From Mesobacillus jeotgali (lineage in GTDB: Bacteria > Bacillota > Bacilli > Bacillales > Cytobacillaceae): 64,000 nt of DNA. The notes under the pieces are model-generated. The model ran no database searches and was not told the DNA's origin. It saw nothing but the letters and a program-made list of their open reading frames with translations. Numbering within the stretch: the first letter of the stretch is position 1; each line of letters starts with the position of its first letter. A program made the position numbers and the translations under genes. The stretch covers positions 986,001 through 1,050,000 of the forward strand of contig NZ_CP109811.1 in NCBI RefSeq assembly GCF_014856545.2. The letters are read 5' to 3'. Of the stretch, positions 54,275 to 63,988 are shown in pieces.

Positions 54275-57200
54275 TCATTCAGTTGATACTGCTGGGTCTG
54301 CCTGCTCTTTGACAGGAACGACCTGGATGAAGTGATCTTCTGGATGTTCCAGCAGAAGGGCGAGATCAGCAGCTTCGTTATCCTGGCCATGGTTTTTAAC
54401 CATTTCGATGTAGTTCGCCAGTAATTCTTTTACATCACTGATGCCTTTTGCTGAGAGGGTCTCGATGGAAACCTTCGCGCCTTTGGCGATTCGGCGGCTG
54501 ATGGCTTCTTTTGTCAAGCCCATCTCCGGCTGGTGTCTCAGATAAACGACACCGCCTGTCATGCCTGCGCAAATCCATGGTCCCGGATCGCCGAGAACAA
54601 GTCCGCGGCCGTTGGTCATATATTCAAAAGCAAAACCTTTGATATTGGCGTTTGTTCCAAGATTCCCGAATTCTTTTTCAGGAATAGGCTTTTTCACCTG
54701 ACCGCCGATGATCATATCGGCTCCTGATAAACGGATTCCGGCACGAGCATCTGCATTGCCCTGTGCTACGAGCAAACCTTTTTGTGCCCCGTATCCAAAT
54801 CCCTTACCGACGGAACCGTTGTAGAAACCTCCGTCCTTGCCAGGAGATTTTGCAATTAAAATTGCGCCTCCGAATGATGTCTTGCCGACTCCGTCCTGGC
54901 CGCCGCCATCAATTTCTATGCTGATGCCGTCTGTGTTATAAGCGCCAAGTCCGTTTCCAAGGATGGATCCTTTATAACGGAGCGTGACTGGCTGAAGCTT
55001 TCTGTAGGATCCATCCAGACGTCCGCGGACCCTGTGGCAGGAAACCCTGCTTGCGAGCACTCGCTGCTCGGCAGTAACAGCCTGGAATTCACGTGACTGA
55101 TGAAGCTCCTCATCGACAGCATCCAGGTATTCAGCGCCTGCTGCAACCTGAAGCTGTGCAGAAGCAAGGGAAGCGGCAGCTTCTTTTTGATGCGTGATTT
55201 GGCCAATTTCAAGCGGCTTCAGTAAATATGTTAAATCAAGCAGATCTTGACCTTTAATTTGTTCAAGCAAGTCTGAACGGCCGACTGCTTCCTGCAAATT
55301 CTTGATTCCTGCAGATGCAGCTAGAGCCTTAAGCTCATTTCCAAAAGCAGTGAACAAGTTCATGATGCCCTGGACGGCAAGGTCGAACTGGCGCGGTACA
55401 AATCGGCGCAGTCCATGTTCCTTCGCCTGTGCCTCGGAATCGATCTGTGTCGCGATTCCTACATGGCAAGTATCAAGATGGCAGCCGCGGCAAGTTGTAC
55501 AGCCGATAGCAAGCATTGACAGCGTACCGAAGCCGACGCGGTTTGCACCTAAAAGCATATATTTAATGACATCCTGAGCACTCTTCACACCGCCGTCAGC
55601 CCAAAGCTCGACATTGTCTCGCAATCCGGCTTCAAGCAGGGCGTTATGTGCGGCTTTGATGCCGATTTCTGCCGGCAGTCCAACATATTGAAGGGCGTGA
55701 ATACGGGCAGCACCAGTACCGCCATCGAAGCCGCTCAATGTGATGATATCCGCACCAGCTTTTGCAATACCGACTGCAATCGTACCGATATTCGGAACGA
55801 CAGGAACCTTAACGGCAACACGCGCTTGGTCATTGGCCGTCTTCAATTCATGAATCATCTGTGCAAGGTCTTCGATTGAATAGATATCATGGTTGTTTGA
55901 AGGTGATATCAAATCGGAGCCAATCGTGGCATTCCTTGCTTCCGCGATTTTAGCCGTTACCTTCGAACCAGGTAGGTGTCCACCTTCACCAGGCTTTGCG
56001 CCCTGGCCAATCTTGATTTCCAGAAGGTTGGAGGAGTTCAGCAATTCAGCATTCACGCCGAAACGTCCTGAAGCAACCTGCTGGCCGCGAGTGCGTGGGT
56101 ATTTGCCAAGCATATCCTTTATTTCGCCGCCCTCGCCGTTCATGCTGACCATGTTAAGACGGTCAGCACCTTCAGCATAAGCGCGGAAAGCAATTTCATT
56201 TTGTGAACCGAATGACATCGATGCGATGACGAACGGCAGGCTGTGATCGCCAACACCAATTTCAACTTCCTCCGGTGAAACTCCTGTCTCAGCCTTCTTC
56301 AATCCAGTCAAATGCCGGATGGTTGTAGGGTTGCTGTCTTCCTGTTCGGAAATTTTCTCGCGGTAAACGCTGTAATCTCCTGTAGAAGCAACCTCGCCAA
56401 TCGCCTTCCAGATACGAGGGAAGAGGTGGAACGTTTTGCCGATCCGTTCTTTTTCGTTCTGGAAATCTTCTGCTCTTTTTAATGCATCTTCTTTCATTGC
56501 ATCGAAATTGTATGCAAGTTCATTGGAACCAAAGAAGTTCACGATCACCAAATAATCTGCTACTTCATCATTCAGGCCGATCGCCGAGAACAAACGTCCA
56601 TATCCACGCAATTCATGAATACCAATAGTAGAAATTACTTTTTCAAGACCCTTTGTCAAGGCACTGTATAGGTTAACGAGCGGCTTGACGGACTCATCAA
56701 GCACGGTCATGAACATATAATACGGGCTGACTGCGTCGGCACCAAGGCCAAGGGCAACAATGATATCATGCAGTGATCTTAATGAAGCAGAACGCAGCAG
56801 GAGTGAGCAGTCGCGGCGCAAACCTTCTTTTACAAGAGCCTGATCAATCGCCGAAACGACAAGGTGCGGATCTAGCCACAGTGCATTTTCCTGGTGGGAC
56901 ATTGCGTCGTCAAGCACAAGCAATGTTTTGCCATCCTTAACAGCAGCAATTGCCTCAGCAGCAAGCCTTTCAAGAGCTTCTTTAACGGTTTCATCATTGT
57001 GGAAGACCGTTTCCAGATACGCCGCCAGTTTATCATCCTGGTAACACTGGATGACCTGATCCATGCTTGGCTGGCCAGTTTCCAATGAAACCTCGTAGCC
57101 TGCCTTTCCTTCTACAAGAAGAGGTGTGATCAATTCTACGACTTTACCTGTCTCGGATTTGCCGAAAAGGGAAGGGCGCTTGCCGAGTACAGTCCGTGTT

Positions 57201-58744
57201 GAGAAATGTTCAGCTTCACGATCGCGGTCAATAGCGGGATTCGTTACGACAGCAACACTTTCTTTAATGAAGTCTGCGATATTCTTTCGTTCTGGATTCA
57301 TCGCAGCAAGCGGTGCGTCGTGTCCGAGCGAGCGGATTGGCTCAGCGCCTTTTTCAGCCATCTGTTCGACAAGCTGAACATGGTCACGCTCCCAGCCAAA
57401 TGCTTTATATTGTCCGTTATGGATTTTATCCGGATATGTCATTGTAACCGTCTTGCCAAGCTGCGGGCCCCCTAGGCGATGGCGGGCTTCCTGGAAAGCG
57501 AGGCGCTCTGAAAAACGCTTGAATACTTCACCCTGGAATTGTTCCATTTCAAATACTTCAATTGTGTCACCGTTCCATTTCAGGCCGACCTTCTCGCCTG
57601 GTGCGAGAGGTTTTGGGTCACCTGTGTAATCGGTTGACGGGATGATTCCCGGCTCTGATGAAAATAGGTAAGAGCTTTCTGTGTCTACCATCCAAAGCGG
57701 GCGCAGGCCTAGTGCGTCTACACTGAATACTGCTTCATCACCAAAGCGTGAAATGATGCCAGCAGGTCCCTGGGCGAAATGGCCCCATGCTTCGCGTATA
57801 TAAGTATATAAATCTTGCAAATGTTCCGGATAAGCTTTGATTTCATTGAGGATTGGAGGGAACATCATGTCCATTGCCTCAAATAAAGAATAACCATCGC
57901 GACAAATAAACGTTTCGATTGTACGGCTGAGATCCTGTGAGTCACTTCCGTCTTTTACAAGCGGCACATTGACCATGCGCGCTTCATCGCGCAGCCTTGC
58001 GATTGTATTGATTTCACCGTTATGCCCAAGGACGCTGAACGGCTGGACACGGAAAAAGCTTGATAGAGTATTAGTTGAATAGCGATTGTGTCCAAGTGTC
58101 ATGGTAGATGCCACAAGCGGGCTGGCCAGGTCATGATAGTATTTAGGCAGAATATCTCCTGCGCCCATTACCTTATAAACAGCATGATATTGGCTAAGGG
58201 AGGCCACATGAACCTGATCGTTTTTCTCGAAATCTACGATCATATCAAACAATTTGCCGGAAAGCTCCTGACCTGTTTGGTCTGCAAGGCAAGCGAACTG
58301 CCAGAATACAGGGTTTTCCTGAATCGCAATCGGACCGAGTGCCCCTGAATCAGTGACCTCGACTGATGAAAAAATCAGCTCCATATTCTGTTCTGCTAGC
58401 TTTGCCACCAGCTCATCCTGGATTGACTGCGCCTGCTCCGTCCTTGTGATAAAAACATGTCCGACCACAAAGTTCTCTTTGTCGACTGCACTAACATCAG
58501 CTCCGGCTGCAGCGAGCTTTTCCTTCCAGAGTGCGCGTGGGATGTCAATGTGCACGCCAACGCCATCACCCTCGCCATTAATAAAACCAGCTCGGTGGTT
58601 CATCGTGACCAGGCCGTTGATACAGTGGAAAATATTTTCGCGCGTAGGGATTTTCTTCTTTTCAATGCTGGCAACTATTCCGCATGCATCGTGTTCAAAT
58701 CGTGAAAAGTCCTTAAATTGGGAAGGGTTCCATTGTGTTGTCAT
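54275..58744 (-). CDS. Glutamate-synthase-like large protein (GltB family, divergent)
   Basis: About 1,489 residues from the ATG at 58744. Domain order: class II glutamine amidotransferase with the nucleophilic Cys after HDA (HDACGIV, Cys 21), HRAG and GEGDGVGVHIDIP; central region; FMN-binding glutamate-synthase domain with GPLIIGEG-type loops (SLPFVIASMSFGSQNE, VPVVPNIGTIAVGIAKAGAD) and the [3Fe-4S] cysteines CTTCRGCHLDTCHVG; and a C-terminal GXGXG beta-helix (DGGGQDGVGKTSFGG, GNADARAGIRLSG). It would make glutamate from glutamine and 2-oxoglutarate. It is divergent from GltA of B. subtilis, and no small subunit gene lies nearby. Possible CcpA site upstream. Confidence 0.86.
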   Translation of the reverse strand: MTTQWNPSQFKDFSRFEHDACGIVASIEKKKIPTRENIFHCINGLVTMNHRAGFINGEGDGVGVHIDIPRALWKEKLAAAGADVSAVDKENFVVGHVFITRTEQAQSIQDELVAKLAEQNMELIFSSVEVTDSGALGPIAIQENPVFWQFACLADQTGQELSGKLFDMIVDFEKNDQVHVASLSQYHAVYKVMGAGDILPKYYHDLASPLVASTMTLGHNRYSTNTLSSFFRVQPFSVLGHNGEINTIARLRDEARMVNVPLVKDGSDSQDLSRTIETFICRDGYSLFEAMDMMFPPILNEIKAYPEHLQDLYTYIREAWGHFAQGPAGIISRFGDEAVFSVDALGLRPLWMVDTESSYLFSSEPGIIPSTDYTGDPKPLAPGEKVGLKWNGDTIEVFEMEQFQGEVFKRFSERLAFQEARHRLGGPQLGKTVTMTYPDKIHNGQYKAFGWERDHVQLVEQMAEKGAEPIRSLGHDAPLAAMNPERKNIADFIKESVAVVTNPAIDRDREAEHFSTRTVLGKRPSLFGKSETGKVVELITPLLVEGKAGYEVSLETGQPSMDQVIQCYQDDKLAAYLETVFHNDETVKEALERLAAEAIAAVKDGKTLLVLDDAMSHQENALWLDPHLVVSAIDQALVKEGLRRDCSLLLRSASLRSLHDIIVALGLGADAVSPYYMFMTVLDESVKPLVNLYSALTKGLEKVISTIGIHELRGYGRLFSAIGLNDEVADYLVIVNFFGSNELAYNFDAMKEDALKRAEDFQNEKERIGKTFHLFPRIWKAIGEVASTGDYSVYREKISEQEDSNPTTIRHLTGLKKAETGVSPEEVEIGVGDHSLPFVIASMSFGSQNEIAFRAYAEGADRLNMVSMNGEGGEIKDMLGKYPRTRGQQVASGRFGVNAELLNSSNLLEIKIGQGAKPGEGGHLPGSKVTAKIAEARNATIGSDLISPSNNHDIYSIEDLAQMIHELKTANDQARVAVKVPVVPNIGTIAVGIAKAGADIITLSGFDGGTGAARIHALQYVGLPAEIGIKAAHNALLEAGLRDNVELWADGGVKSAQDVIKYMLLGANRVGFGTLSMLAIGCTTCRGCHLDTCHVGIATQIDSEAQAKEHGLRRFVPRQFDLAVQGIMNLFTAFGNELKALAASAGIKNLQEAVGRSDLLEQIKGQDLLDLTYLLKPLEIGQITHQKEAAASLASAQLQVAAGAEYLDAVDEELHQSREFQAVTAEQRVLASRVSCHRVRGRLDGSYRKLQPVTLRYKGSILGNGLGAYNTDGISIEIDGGGQDGVGKTSFGGAILIAKSPGKDGGFYNGSVGKGFGYGAQKGLLVAQGNADARAGIRLSGADMIIGGQVKKPIPEKEFGNLGTNANIKGFAFEYMTNGRGLVLGDPGPWICAGMTGGVVYLRHQPEMGLTKEAISRRIAKGAKVSIETLSAKGISDVKELLANYIEMVKNHGQDNEAADLALLLEHPEDHFIQVVPVKEQADPAVSTE

Positions 58745-58942
58745 AAAAGTCGGCTTATAAAGGGTTCTTCTAAGCCGTTTCACCTCCTGAAAAAATAATC
58801 TATGATCTGTTGTTTGATAGCTTGGTACATGAGGGTATAACCTTAGACGGGAATTTAAAGCAGGGATTTTAAGCGGCCACTTGAATGGCAATTTTAAAAT
58901 ATTAATAGCAATCATATCATAAGAATTTTCAGAAATCAATTA

Positions 58943-58948
58943 ATTATA
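58943..58948 (-). promoter_or_regulatory. Predicted -10 element of the glutamate-synthase-like gene
   Basis: TATAAT on the minus strand, giving a start near 58936 and a leader of about 190 bases. No good -35 hexamer, suggesting an activator. Confidence 0.45.
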
Positions 58949-59008
58949 CATTAATTTGGATGAAGGATTATTACAAAAGGGGAGAGGAGAATAAAATGCA
59001 CCTTGAAA

Positions 59009-59022
59009 TGTAAACGGTTTCA
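59009..59022. promoter_or_regulatory. cre (CcpA) site
   Basis: TGTAAACGGTTTCA fits TGWAANCGNTNWCA exactly. It lies about 80 bases upstream of the predicted start at 58936, a position used for CcpA activation; carbon-linked control of glutamate formation is inferred. Confidence 0.65.
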
Positions 59023-59032
59023 TTTCGGGTGG

Positions 59033-59066
59033 TAAAAATAACAGGCACCAAGTCGGTGCCTGTTAT
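59033..59066 (-). terminator. Terminator of the glutamate-1-semialdehyde aminomutase gene
   Basis: ATAACAGGCACC (59038-59049), loop AAGTC, GGTGCCTGTTAT (59055-59066), then a T-run leftward. Confidence 0.9.
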
Positions 59067-59084
59067 GTATAAAAAACTGTATAT

Positions 59085-60380
59085 TTATTCATTAGCCATT
59101 GAATAAAATGACTGATCAACAGCATGAAGGGTTGCCTCGATGTCTTCCTGGGAGTGGGCGATGGTCACGAACCATGCTTCATATTTGGAAGGAGCGAGGT
59201 TAATTCCCTGCTCAAGCATCAGGTTGAAGAAGCGTGCGAACATTTCTCCATCCGTATTCTCGGCCTGCTCATAATTCTCTATTTTTTCTTCTGTGAAATA
59301 GATGGTCAATGCACCCTTCAGGCGATTGATTGTAATAGGAATCCCATGCTTCTTTGCAGAAGAAGTGATTCCTTCCTCGAGCATTGCCCCGAGCTGGTCG
59401 AGATACTCATAGACACCATCCTGTTTAAGCACCTCTAGGCAAGCGATGCCCGAAAGAATGGAAGCTGGGTTTCCAGCCATCGTGCCAGCCTGATAAGCAG
59501 GACCAAGCGGTGCCACCTTTTCCATGATTTCCGCACGTCCGCCGTAAGCGCCGATCGGCAGGCCGCCGCCAATGATTTTGCCCATTGCTGTCAAGTCTGG
59601 GGTAATACCCAGCAAGTCCTGTGCTCCTCCATACATGAAACGGAATGCCGTGATGACCTCATCGAAAATGATCAGCGAGCCAGCTTGATGCGTAAGCTCC
59701 TTCACTTCTTCTAAAAAGCCAGGTTTAGGCTCGACAATTCCGAAGTTGCCGACAATCGGCTCCACAAGTACCGCTGCGATCTGGTCGCCCCATTTTTCAA
59801 GTGCTTTCTTGAAGGGTTCAATATCATTGAATGGTACGGTAATGACTTCCTGGGCGATGCTCTTTGGTACACCCGCCGAGTCTGGAGTTCCAAGGGTGGA
59901 AGGTCCTGATCCTGCAGCAACCAGCACCAGGTCAGAGTGTCCATGGTAACAGCCTGCAAATTTGATGATTTTATCCCTGCCTGTATATGCTCTAGCCACA
60001 CGGATCGTTGTCATAACCGCCTCTGTACCGGAGTTAACAAAGCGCACTTTATCAAGTGCTGGCATTGCTTCCTTAAGCATTTTGGCGAATTTGACTTCAT
60101 GCGGGGTCGGTGTTCCGTATAGGACACCTGTTTCTGCGGCCCTTTTGATCGCTTCAGTAATATGCGGGTGAGCATGTCCGGTAATGATCGGGCCATATGC
60201 CGCTAGATAATCGATATATTGATTGCCATCCACATCCCAGAAGTATGCTCCCTGGGCACGCTCCATCACGATAGGGGCACCGCCGCCAACCGCCTTGTAC
60301 GAACGGGATGGGCTATTGACACCGCCTACGATATGTTCAAGAGCTTCACTATGTATCCGCTCAGAATTCGTTCTTTGCAT
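59085..60380 (-). CDS. gsaB: Glutamate-1-semialdehyde 2,1-aminomutase (second type)
   Basis: A 431-residue PLP enzyme that converts glutamate-1-semialdehyde to 5-aminolevulinate in tetrapyrrole synthesis. Signatures: [15 protein letters not shown] at the N terminus, [40 protein letters not shown] and the PLP-binding Lys in [18 protein letters not shown]. subtilis has two paralogues (hemL and gsaB); position in the yga region indicates gsaB here. Ribosome site AGGAGG. Its product could feed the siroheme and heme pathways used elsewhere in the window. Own terminator. Confidence 0.93.
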   Translation of the reverse strand: MQRTNSERIHSEALEHIVGGVNSPSRSYKAVGGGAPIVMERAQGAYFWDVDGNQYIDYLAAYGPIITGHAHPHITEAIKRAAETGVLYGTPTPHEVKFAKMLKEAMPALDKVRFVNSGTEAVMTTIRVARAYTGRDKIIKFAGCYHGHSDLVLVAAGSGPSTLGTPDSAGVPKSIAQEVITVPFNDIEPFKKALEKWGDQIAAVLVEPIVGNFGIVEPKPGFLEEVKELTHQAGSLIIFDEVITAFRFMYGGAQDLLGITPDLTAMGKIIGGGLPIGAYGGRAEIMEKVAPLGPAYQAGTMAGNPASILSGIACLEVLKQDGVYEYLDQLGAMLEEGITSSAKKHGIPITINRLKGALTIYFTEEKIENYEQAENTDGEMFARFFNLMLEQGINLAPSKYEAWFVTIAHSQEDIEATLHAVDQSFYSMANE

Positions 60381-60494
60381 CGTAAAACCTCCTACTATAT
60401 AACTGCTTTTCTATTTTATCATTATTTCTGTTTTTTACAGATTGTTTCACTTTTCGTTCATTTTCAGCGAAAAAAGAAGCCGGAAGGCCTTGAA

Positions 60495-61235
60495 CTATTT
60501 TTCGAGCTTAGGAGGCCAGAAAAAGGCCTTTTTGTATTTTGAGTAATGCAGAAGGGGCTGTTTTGTTAAAAACTCTTGTTGTACAAAAGGTATGAGCATT
60601 TCCTGTGAGATTTCAGCCTGGGCCCTTTGGAGTTCCCATTTTGTGTGGTGTATGTCTCCGCGGATGAGCTTATTGCCGAGTTTTGTCCAAAAACAATATC
60701 TTTCTGTAAGCCACTGTTCCAATGTCCCTGGTTTTGCGAAAAATACCTGAGTTTCTGGTATATATCGCAGTTCCACTTTTGCGTTTCCGCCTGAGGCCTG
60801 TACACGTCTGGAACTCATCTCAAAATGATTCTTTTCCTGAAAGCGGATGTTTGATTGTTTATAGTTTAGGCCGAAAACTGCCTTTGCTCCCAGAACTGCA
60901 AGCAAGTGGTTGGCATCCAGCGAAAAGAAATAGACACCAGTCTTCGGACCGTATTTTACATATGTCCTTACATTCACTTCGAGATAGGAGCTGAAAAAAG
61001 GAATGGCAGGCGTAAACCTTCCCCGTGTGTTCTTGACCTGGAAAGGGACAATTCCGATCCAAGCGCTGCTGTCAAAAGTGTCAATCTCAAGCTCTTTAGG
61101 AACATGCTCCCTTAATGAAGCGGCAGGCACTGGCCAGTGAACAAATAAAGTGTGATGCCATTCCTGTGTCATGACCCAGTTCATATCAGGCAAAGGATAG
61201 GGGCGGTGGCTTTGGACCAGCAATTCCTTTTCCAT
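60495..61235 (-). CDS. DUF2071-family protein (YqjF-like)
   Basis: A 246-residue protein: MTQEWHHTLFVHWPVPAASL, DTFDSSAWIGIVPFQV, PFFSSYLEVNVRTYVKYGPK and GVYFFSLDANHLLAVLGAKAVFGLNY are hallmarks of the DUF2071 / COG3361 family (YqjF in B. subtilis). The fold resembles acetoacetate decarboxylase-type proteins, but no catalytic Lys can be assigned. Function unknown. Ribosome site AAAGGAGGAG. Confidence 0.87.
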   Translation of the reverse strand: MEKELLVQSHRPYPLPDMNWVMTQEWHHTLFVHWPVPAASLREHVPKELEIDTFDSSAWIGIVPFQVKNTRGRFTPAIPFFSSYLEVNVRTYVKYGPKTGVYFFSLDANHLLAVLGAKAVFGLNYKQSNIRFQEKNHFEMSSRRVQASGGNAKVELRYIPETQVFFAKPGTLEQWLTERYCFWTKLGNKLIRGDIHHTKWELQRAQAEISQEMLIPFVQQEFLTKQPLLHYSKYKKAFFWPPKLEK

Positions 61236-61356
61236 TTGATACTCCTCCTTTTTGTGGTTAAAATACCCTCTAACAGCCAGGAGTAATCAGGCATAGCATT
61301 TGTTTTAGCCAGAAGGATTGGCTAAACTGTTTGAGTGACCAAAGGAGGAAATATTC

Positions 61357-62370
61357 ATGAACGCGATTGAAGTGAACGGGTTGCGGAAGGAATTCAAGGC
61401 TTATTCAAGCCGTTCCGGATTATCGGGCGCCTTCCGTGATCTTTTTACACGTAATTATAAAATCGTTCCTGCAGTGAACGATATCAATTTTACTGTCAAA
61501 CAAGGTGAAATGGTCGGTTACATCGGCGAAAATGGAGCCGGGAAATCGACAACCATCAAAATGTTGACCGGAATCCTGACCCCGACATCAGGGAGTGTCA
61601 TCGTCAATGGCATGAATCCACACAAGGAAAGGGAAAAATTCGTCCAAACGATTGGCGTTGTTTTTGGCCAGCGTTCTCAGCTCTGGTGGGACATCGCTGT
61701 CCAGGAATCGTTCCGTCTGTTGAAAAAGGTCTATAAAGTTTCAGACGCTCAGTATAACGAGCATATGGATCATGTAATCAAGACACTCGATCTGGAGCCG
61801 TTGCTGGATAAGCCTGTAAGGAAGCTGTCGCTTGGCCAGAGGATGCGCTGTGAGCTTGCGGCCGCGCTGATCCATAACCCTCCGCTGTTATTCCTTGATG
61901 AGCCTACTATCGGGTTGGATGTGCTTGTGAAATTAAAAATCAGAGAGTTTTTGAAGGAGATCAATGAAAAGTACAATACGACGATCCTGCTTACGACCCA
62001 TGACCTTACCGATATTGAAGCGTTATGCGAGCGGGTCGTCATGCTTGATGAAGGAAACATCATCTATGATGGCGCGCTGAAAAATCTGAAGGAAACGTGG
62101 GGCGAAGGGAAGGAAATCAGCTTTGAGTTCCTTGAAAAAGCCGATCTCAGCCGTTTGGAGACTTTGACGGATGACCTTGATATCAAGTGGGAACTAGATG
62201 AAAGGAAACAAATTTTCACTGCGGTAACAGGGGACGATGAGGAAACGGTATCGCAGGTAATCGCCCGTACAGTTGCCGCCTATAAGGTAAGGGATGTAAA
62301 AATCAATGAACCGTCCACAGAAGAAATCATCCGCAATATCTATGATAAAGGGATGACACAGCATGGATAA
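61357..62370 (+). CDS. ABC-2 type transporter ATPase
   Basis: A 337-residue ATPase of the COG4586 type. Walker A GENGAGKST, Q-loop region with FGQRSQLWWDI, signature LSLGQRMR, Walker B LLFLDEPTIGLD and H-loop THDLTDI are intact. The FGQRSQLWWDI segment and the MRCELAAALIHNP signature are typical of this subfamily, which works with two separate membrane subunits. Ribosome site AAAGGAGG. First gene of a tightly packed three-gene operon, overlapping the next by 8 bases. Substrate unknown. Confidence 0.93.
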   Translation: MNAIEVNGLRKEFKAYSSRSGLSGAFRDLFTRNYKIVPAVNDINFTVKQGEMVGYIGENGAGKSTTIKMLTGILTPTSGSVIVNGMNPHKEREKFVQTIGVVFGQRSQLWWDIAVQESFRLLKKVYKVSDAQYNEHMDHVIKTLDLEPLLDKPVRKLSLGQRMRCELAAALIHNPPLLFLDEPTIGLDVLVKLKIREFLKEINEKYNTTILLTTHDLTDIEALCERVVMLDEGNIIYDGALKNLKETWGEGKEISFEFLEKADLSRLETLTDDLDIKWELDERKQIFTAVTGDDEETVSQVIARTVAAYKVRDVKINEPSTEEIIRNIYDKGMTQHG

Positions 62371-63154
62371 ATATATCGAGATGATCCGGATCCGATTTTT
62401 GATGATGCTGGCGTACAGGACTAATTATTATACAGGGATCTTGATATACAGCATCAATATCGGGGCTTATTATTTTCTTTGGAATGCGATTTACGGCGGG
62501 AAAAGTGAAATCGAAGGCTTGAGTGCCGTCCAAATGACGACATATGTGGCGGTTGCCTGGATGGCAAGGGCGTTTTATTTTAACAATATCGACCGGGAAA
62601 TGGCGACCGAAATCAAGGAAGGCAAGGTTGCCGTCGAGTTAATCAGGCCATATAACTATCTCGGAATGAAAACGATGCAGGGACTAGGGGAAGGGATCTT
62701 CAGACTGTTCTTCTTCTCGGTGCCGGGCATGGTCATCGTCGCATTGATTTTTCCTATGGAGTTCTCTGCGGATGCTGCGACTTGGGGTTTGTTTGCGATT
62801 TCGATTGTCCTAAGCTTTTTCATCAACACACAATTGAACCTGCTGACTGGAATTACCACTTTCTTTCTATATAATAATACAGGCCTGATCCGAGCCAAGC
62901 GTGTACTGATTGACTTGTTTTCAGGATTGCTGCTGCCGATCAGCTTTTTTCCTGGGTGGGCACAGGAAATCATGGGATTTCTTCCGTTTCAGGGAATCAG
63001 CTATATCCCAAGCATGATATTCACGAATGGTTTCACAGGGAGCCAGGCTGTTGAAGGGCTGATGCTCCAGGGCGCATGGGTGTTGATATTGGTGATCCCG
63101 ACCCAGATTCTTTGGGTCATTGCTAAAAAACAACTGATTATACAGGGAGGGTGA
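62363..63154 (+). CDS. ABC-2 type transporter permease (first)
   Basis: A 263-residue membrane protein with six predicted helices. MDKYIEMIRIRFLMMLAYRTNYY, FLWNAIYGGKSEIEG, IDREMATEIKEGKVAVELIRPY and FSGLLLPISFFPGWAQEIMGFLPF are characteristic of the COG4587 permease family. Start overlaps the ATPase stop, so translational coupling is likely. Partner of the other permease in a heterotypic membrane domain. Confidence 0.92.
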   Translation: MDKYIEMIRIRFLMMLAYRTNYYTGILIYSINIGAYYFLWNAIYGGKSEIEGLSAVQMTTYVAVAWMARAFYFNNIDREMATEIKEGKVAVELIRPYNYLGMKTMQGLGEGIFRLFFFSVPGMVIVALIFPMEFSADAATWGLFAISIVLSFFINTQLNLLTGITTFFLYNNTGLIRAKRVLIDLFSGLLLPISFFPGWAQEIMGFLPFQGISYIPSMIFTNGFTGSQAVEGLMLQGAWVLILVIPTQILWVIAKKQLIIQGG

Positions 63155-63157
63155 TGT

Positions 63158-63943
63158 ATGTTTTACATCAGCATGTTTTTTCAGTATGTCGCCCAGTATA
63201 TGAAGACAAGGCTCGAATACCGGGCGGATTTGATTGTTGAAATCTTCTCGGATTTATTGTTCCAGGCTGTCAACCTGATTTTTATCCTGGTCGTATTCGA
63301 TCATACCGATTTCCTGAACGGCTGGAGCAGGGATGAAATCATCTTTATTTACGGGTTTTTCCTTGTGCCTTATGCACTGTTCTCGGCTTTTTTCAATATC
63401 TGGGATTTCAATGAACGGTATATTGTAAAAGGAGAGCTGGACAGGATTTTGACAAGACCGATTCATAGCTTGTTCCAGATTATCCTCGAAAGGATGGAGC
63501 TGGAGTCACTGTTTGGGGCCGTAACCGGACTGGCTGTTATGTTTTATGCCGGAAGCCGGCTTGGTCTTGAGGTGAACTGGTCTGATCCTTTCTTGTTCAT
63601 TTTATTCGTCCTGGGCGGTGTCCTTGTATACGCCGGCATTTTCGTGATGATTGCCTGCATCAGCTTCTGGGCAGATGCCCGGACATCAATTATGCCGATG
63701 ATGTACAACATTGGCAACTATGGACGCTATCCGGTAGATATCTACAACAAGGCAATCCGGTTTGTTTTGACATGGATTCTGCCATTCGCTTTCGTCGGCG
63801 TCTATCCGGCAGCTTACTTCCTGGGTCGCGATGAGTGGTACGGTTACTCTTTTTTGACACCTGTGGTCGGGCTTGTGTTTTTCAGCCTGTCTGTTTTCAT
63901 TTGGAATGAAGGCGTGAAAAGATACCGGGGAGCCGGGAACTGA
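63158..63943 (+). CDS. ABC-2 type transporter permease (second)
   Basis: A 261-residue membrane protein with six predicted helices, of the COG3694 family: RLEYRADLIVEIFSDLLFQ, FNIWDFNERYIVKGELDRIL, TRPIHSLFQII and IYNKAIRFVLTWILPFAF are typical. It begins four bases after the stop codon of the first permease gene, with GGGAGGG as ribosome site. Completes the exporter. Followed by a terminator at the end of the window. Confidence 0.92.
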   Translation: MFYISMFFQYVAQYMKTRLEYRADLIVEIFSDLLFQAVNLIFILVVFDHTDFLNGWSRDEIIFIYGFFLVPYALFSAFFNIWDFNERYIVKGELDRILTRPIHSLFQIILERMELESLFGAVTGLAVMFYAGSRLGLEVNWSDPFLFILFVLGGVLVYAGIFVMIACISFWADARTSIMPMMYNIGNYGRYPVDIYNKAIRFVLTWILPFAFVGVYPAAYFLGRDEWYGYSFLTPVVGLVFFSLSVFIWNEGVKRYRGAGN

Positions 63944-63956
63944 ATATAACAGGTAA

Positions 63957-63988
63957 GGCCGCAGCAAACCGTGCTGCGGTCTTTTTTT
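63957..63988 (+). terminator. Terminator of the ABC-2 operon
   Basis: GGCCGCAGC (63957-63965) pairs with GCTGCGGTC (63973-63981, one G-U), followed by seven T. Confidence 0.9.

Noticed and set aside
53906..54335. Small frames inside the MITE-like element
   Set aside because: They follow from GC-rich palindromic sequence; no ribosome site, no family resemblance.
58745..58939. Extending the glutamate-synthase-like protein by 65 codons to the ATG at 58939
   Set aside because: The extension is not conserved-looking and would put the catalytic Cys 86 residues in. The predicted transcription start lies near 58936.
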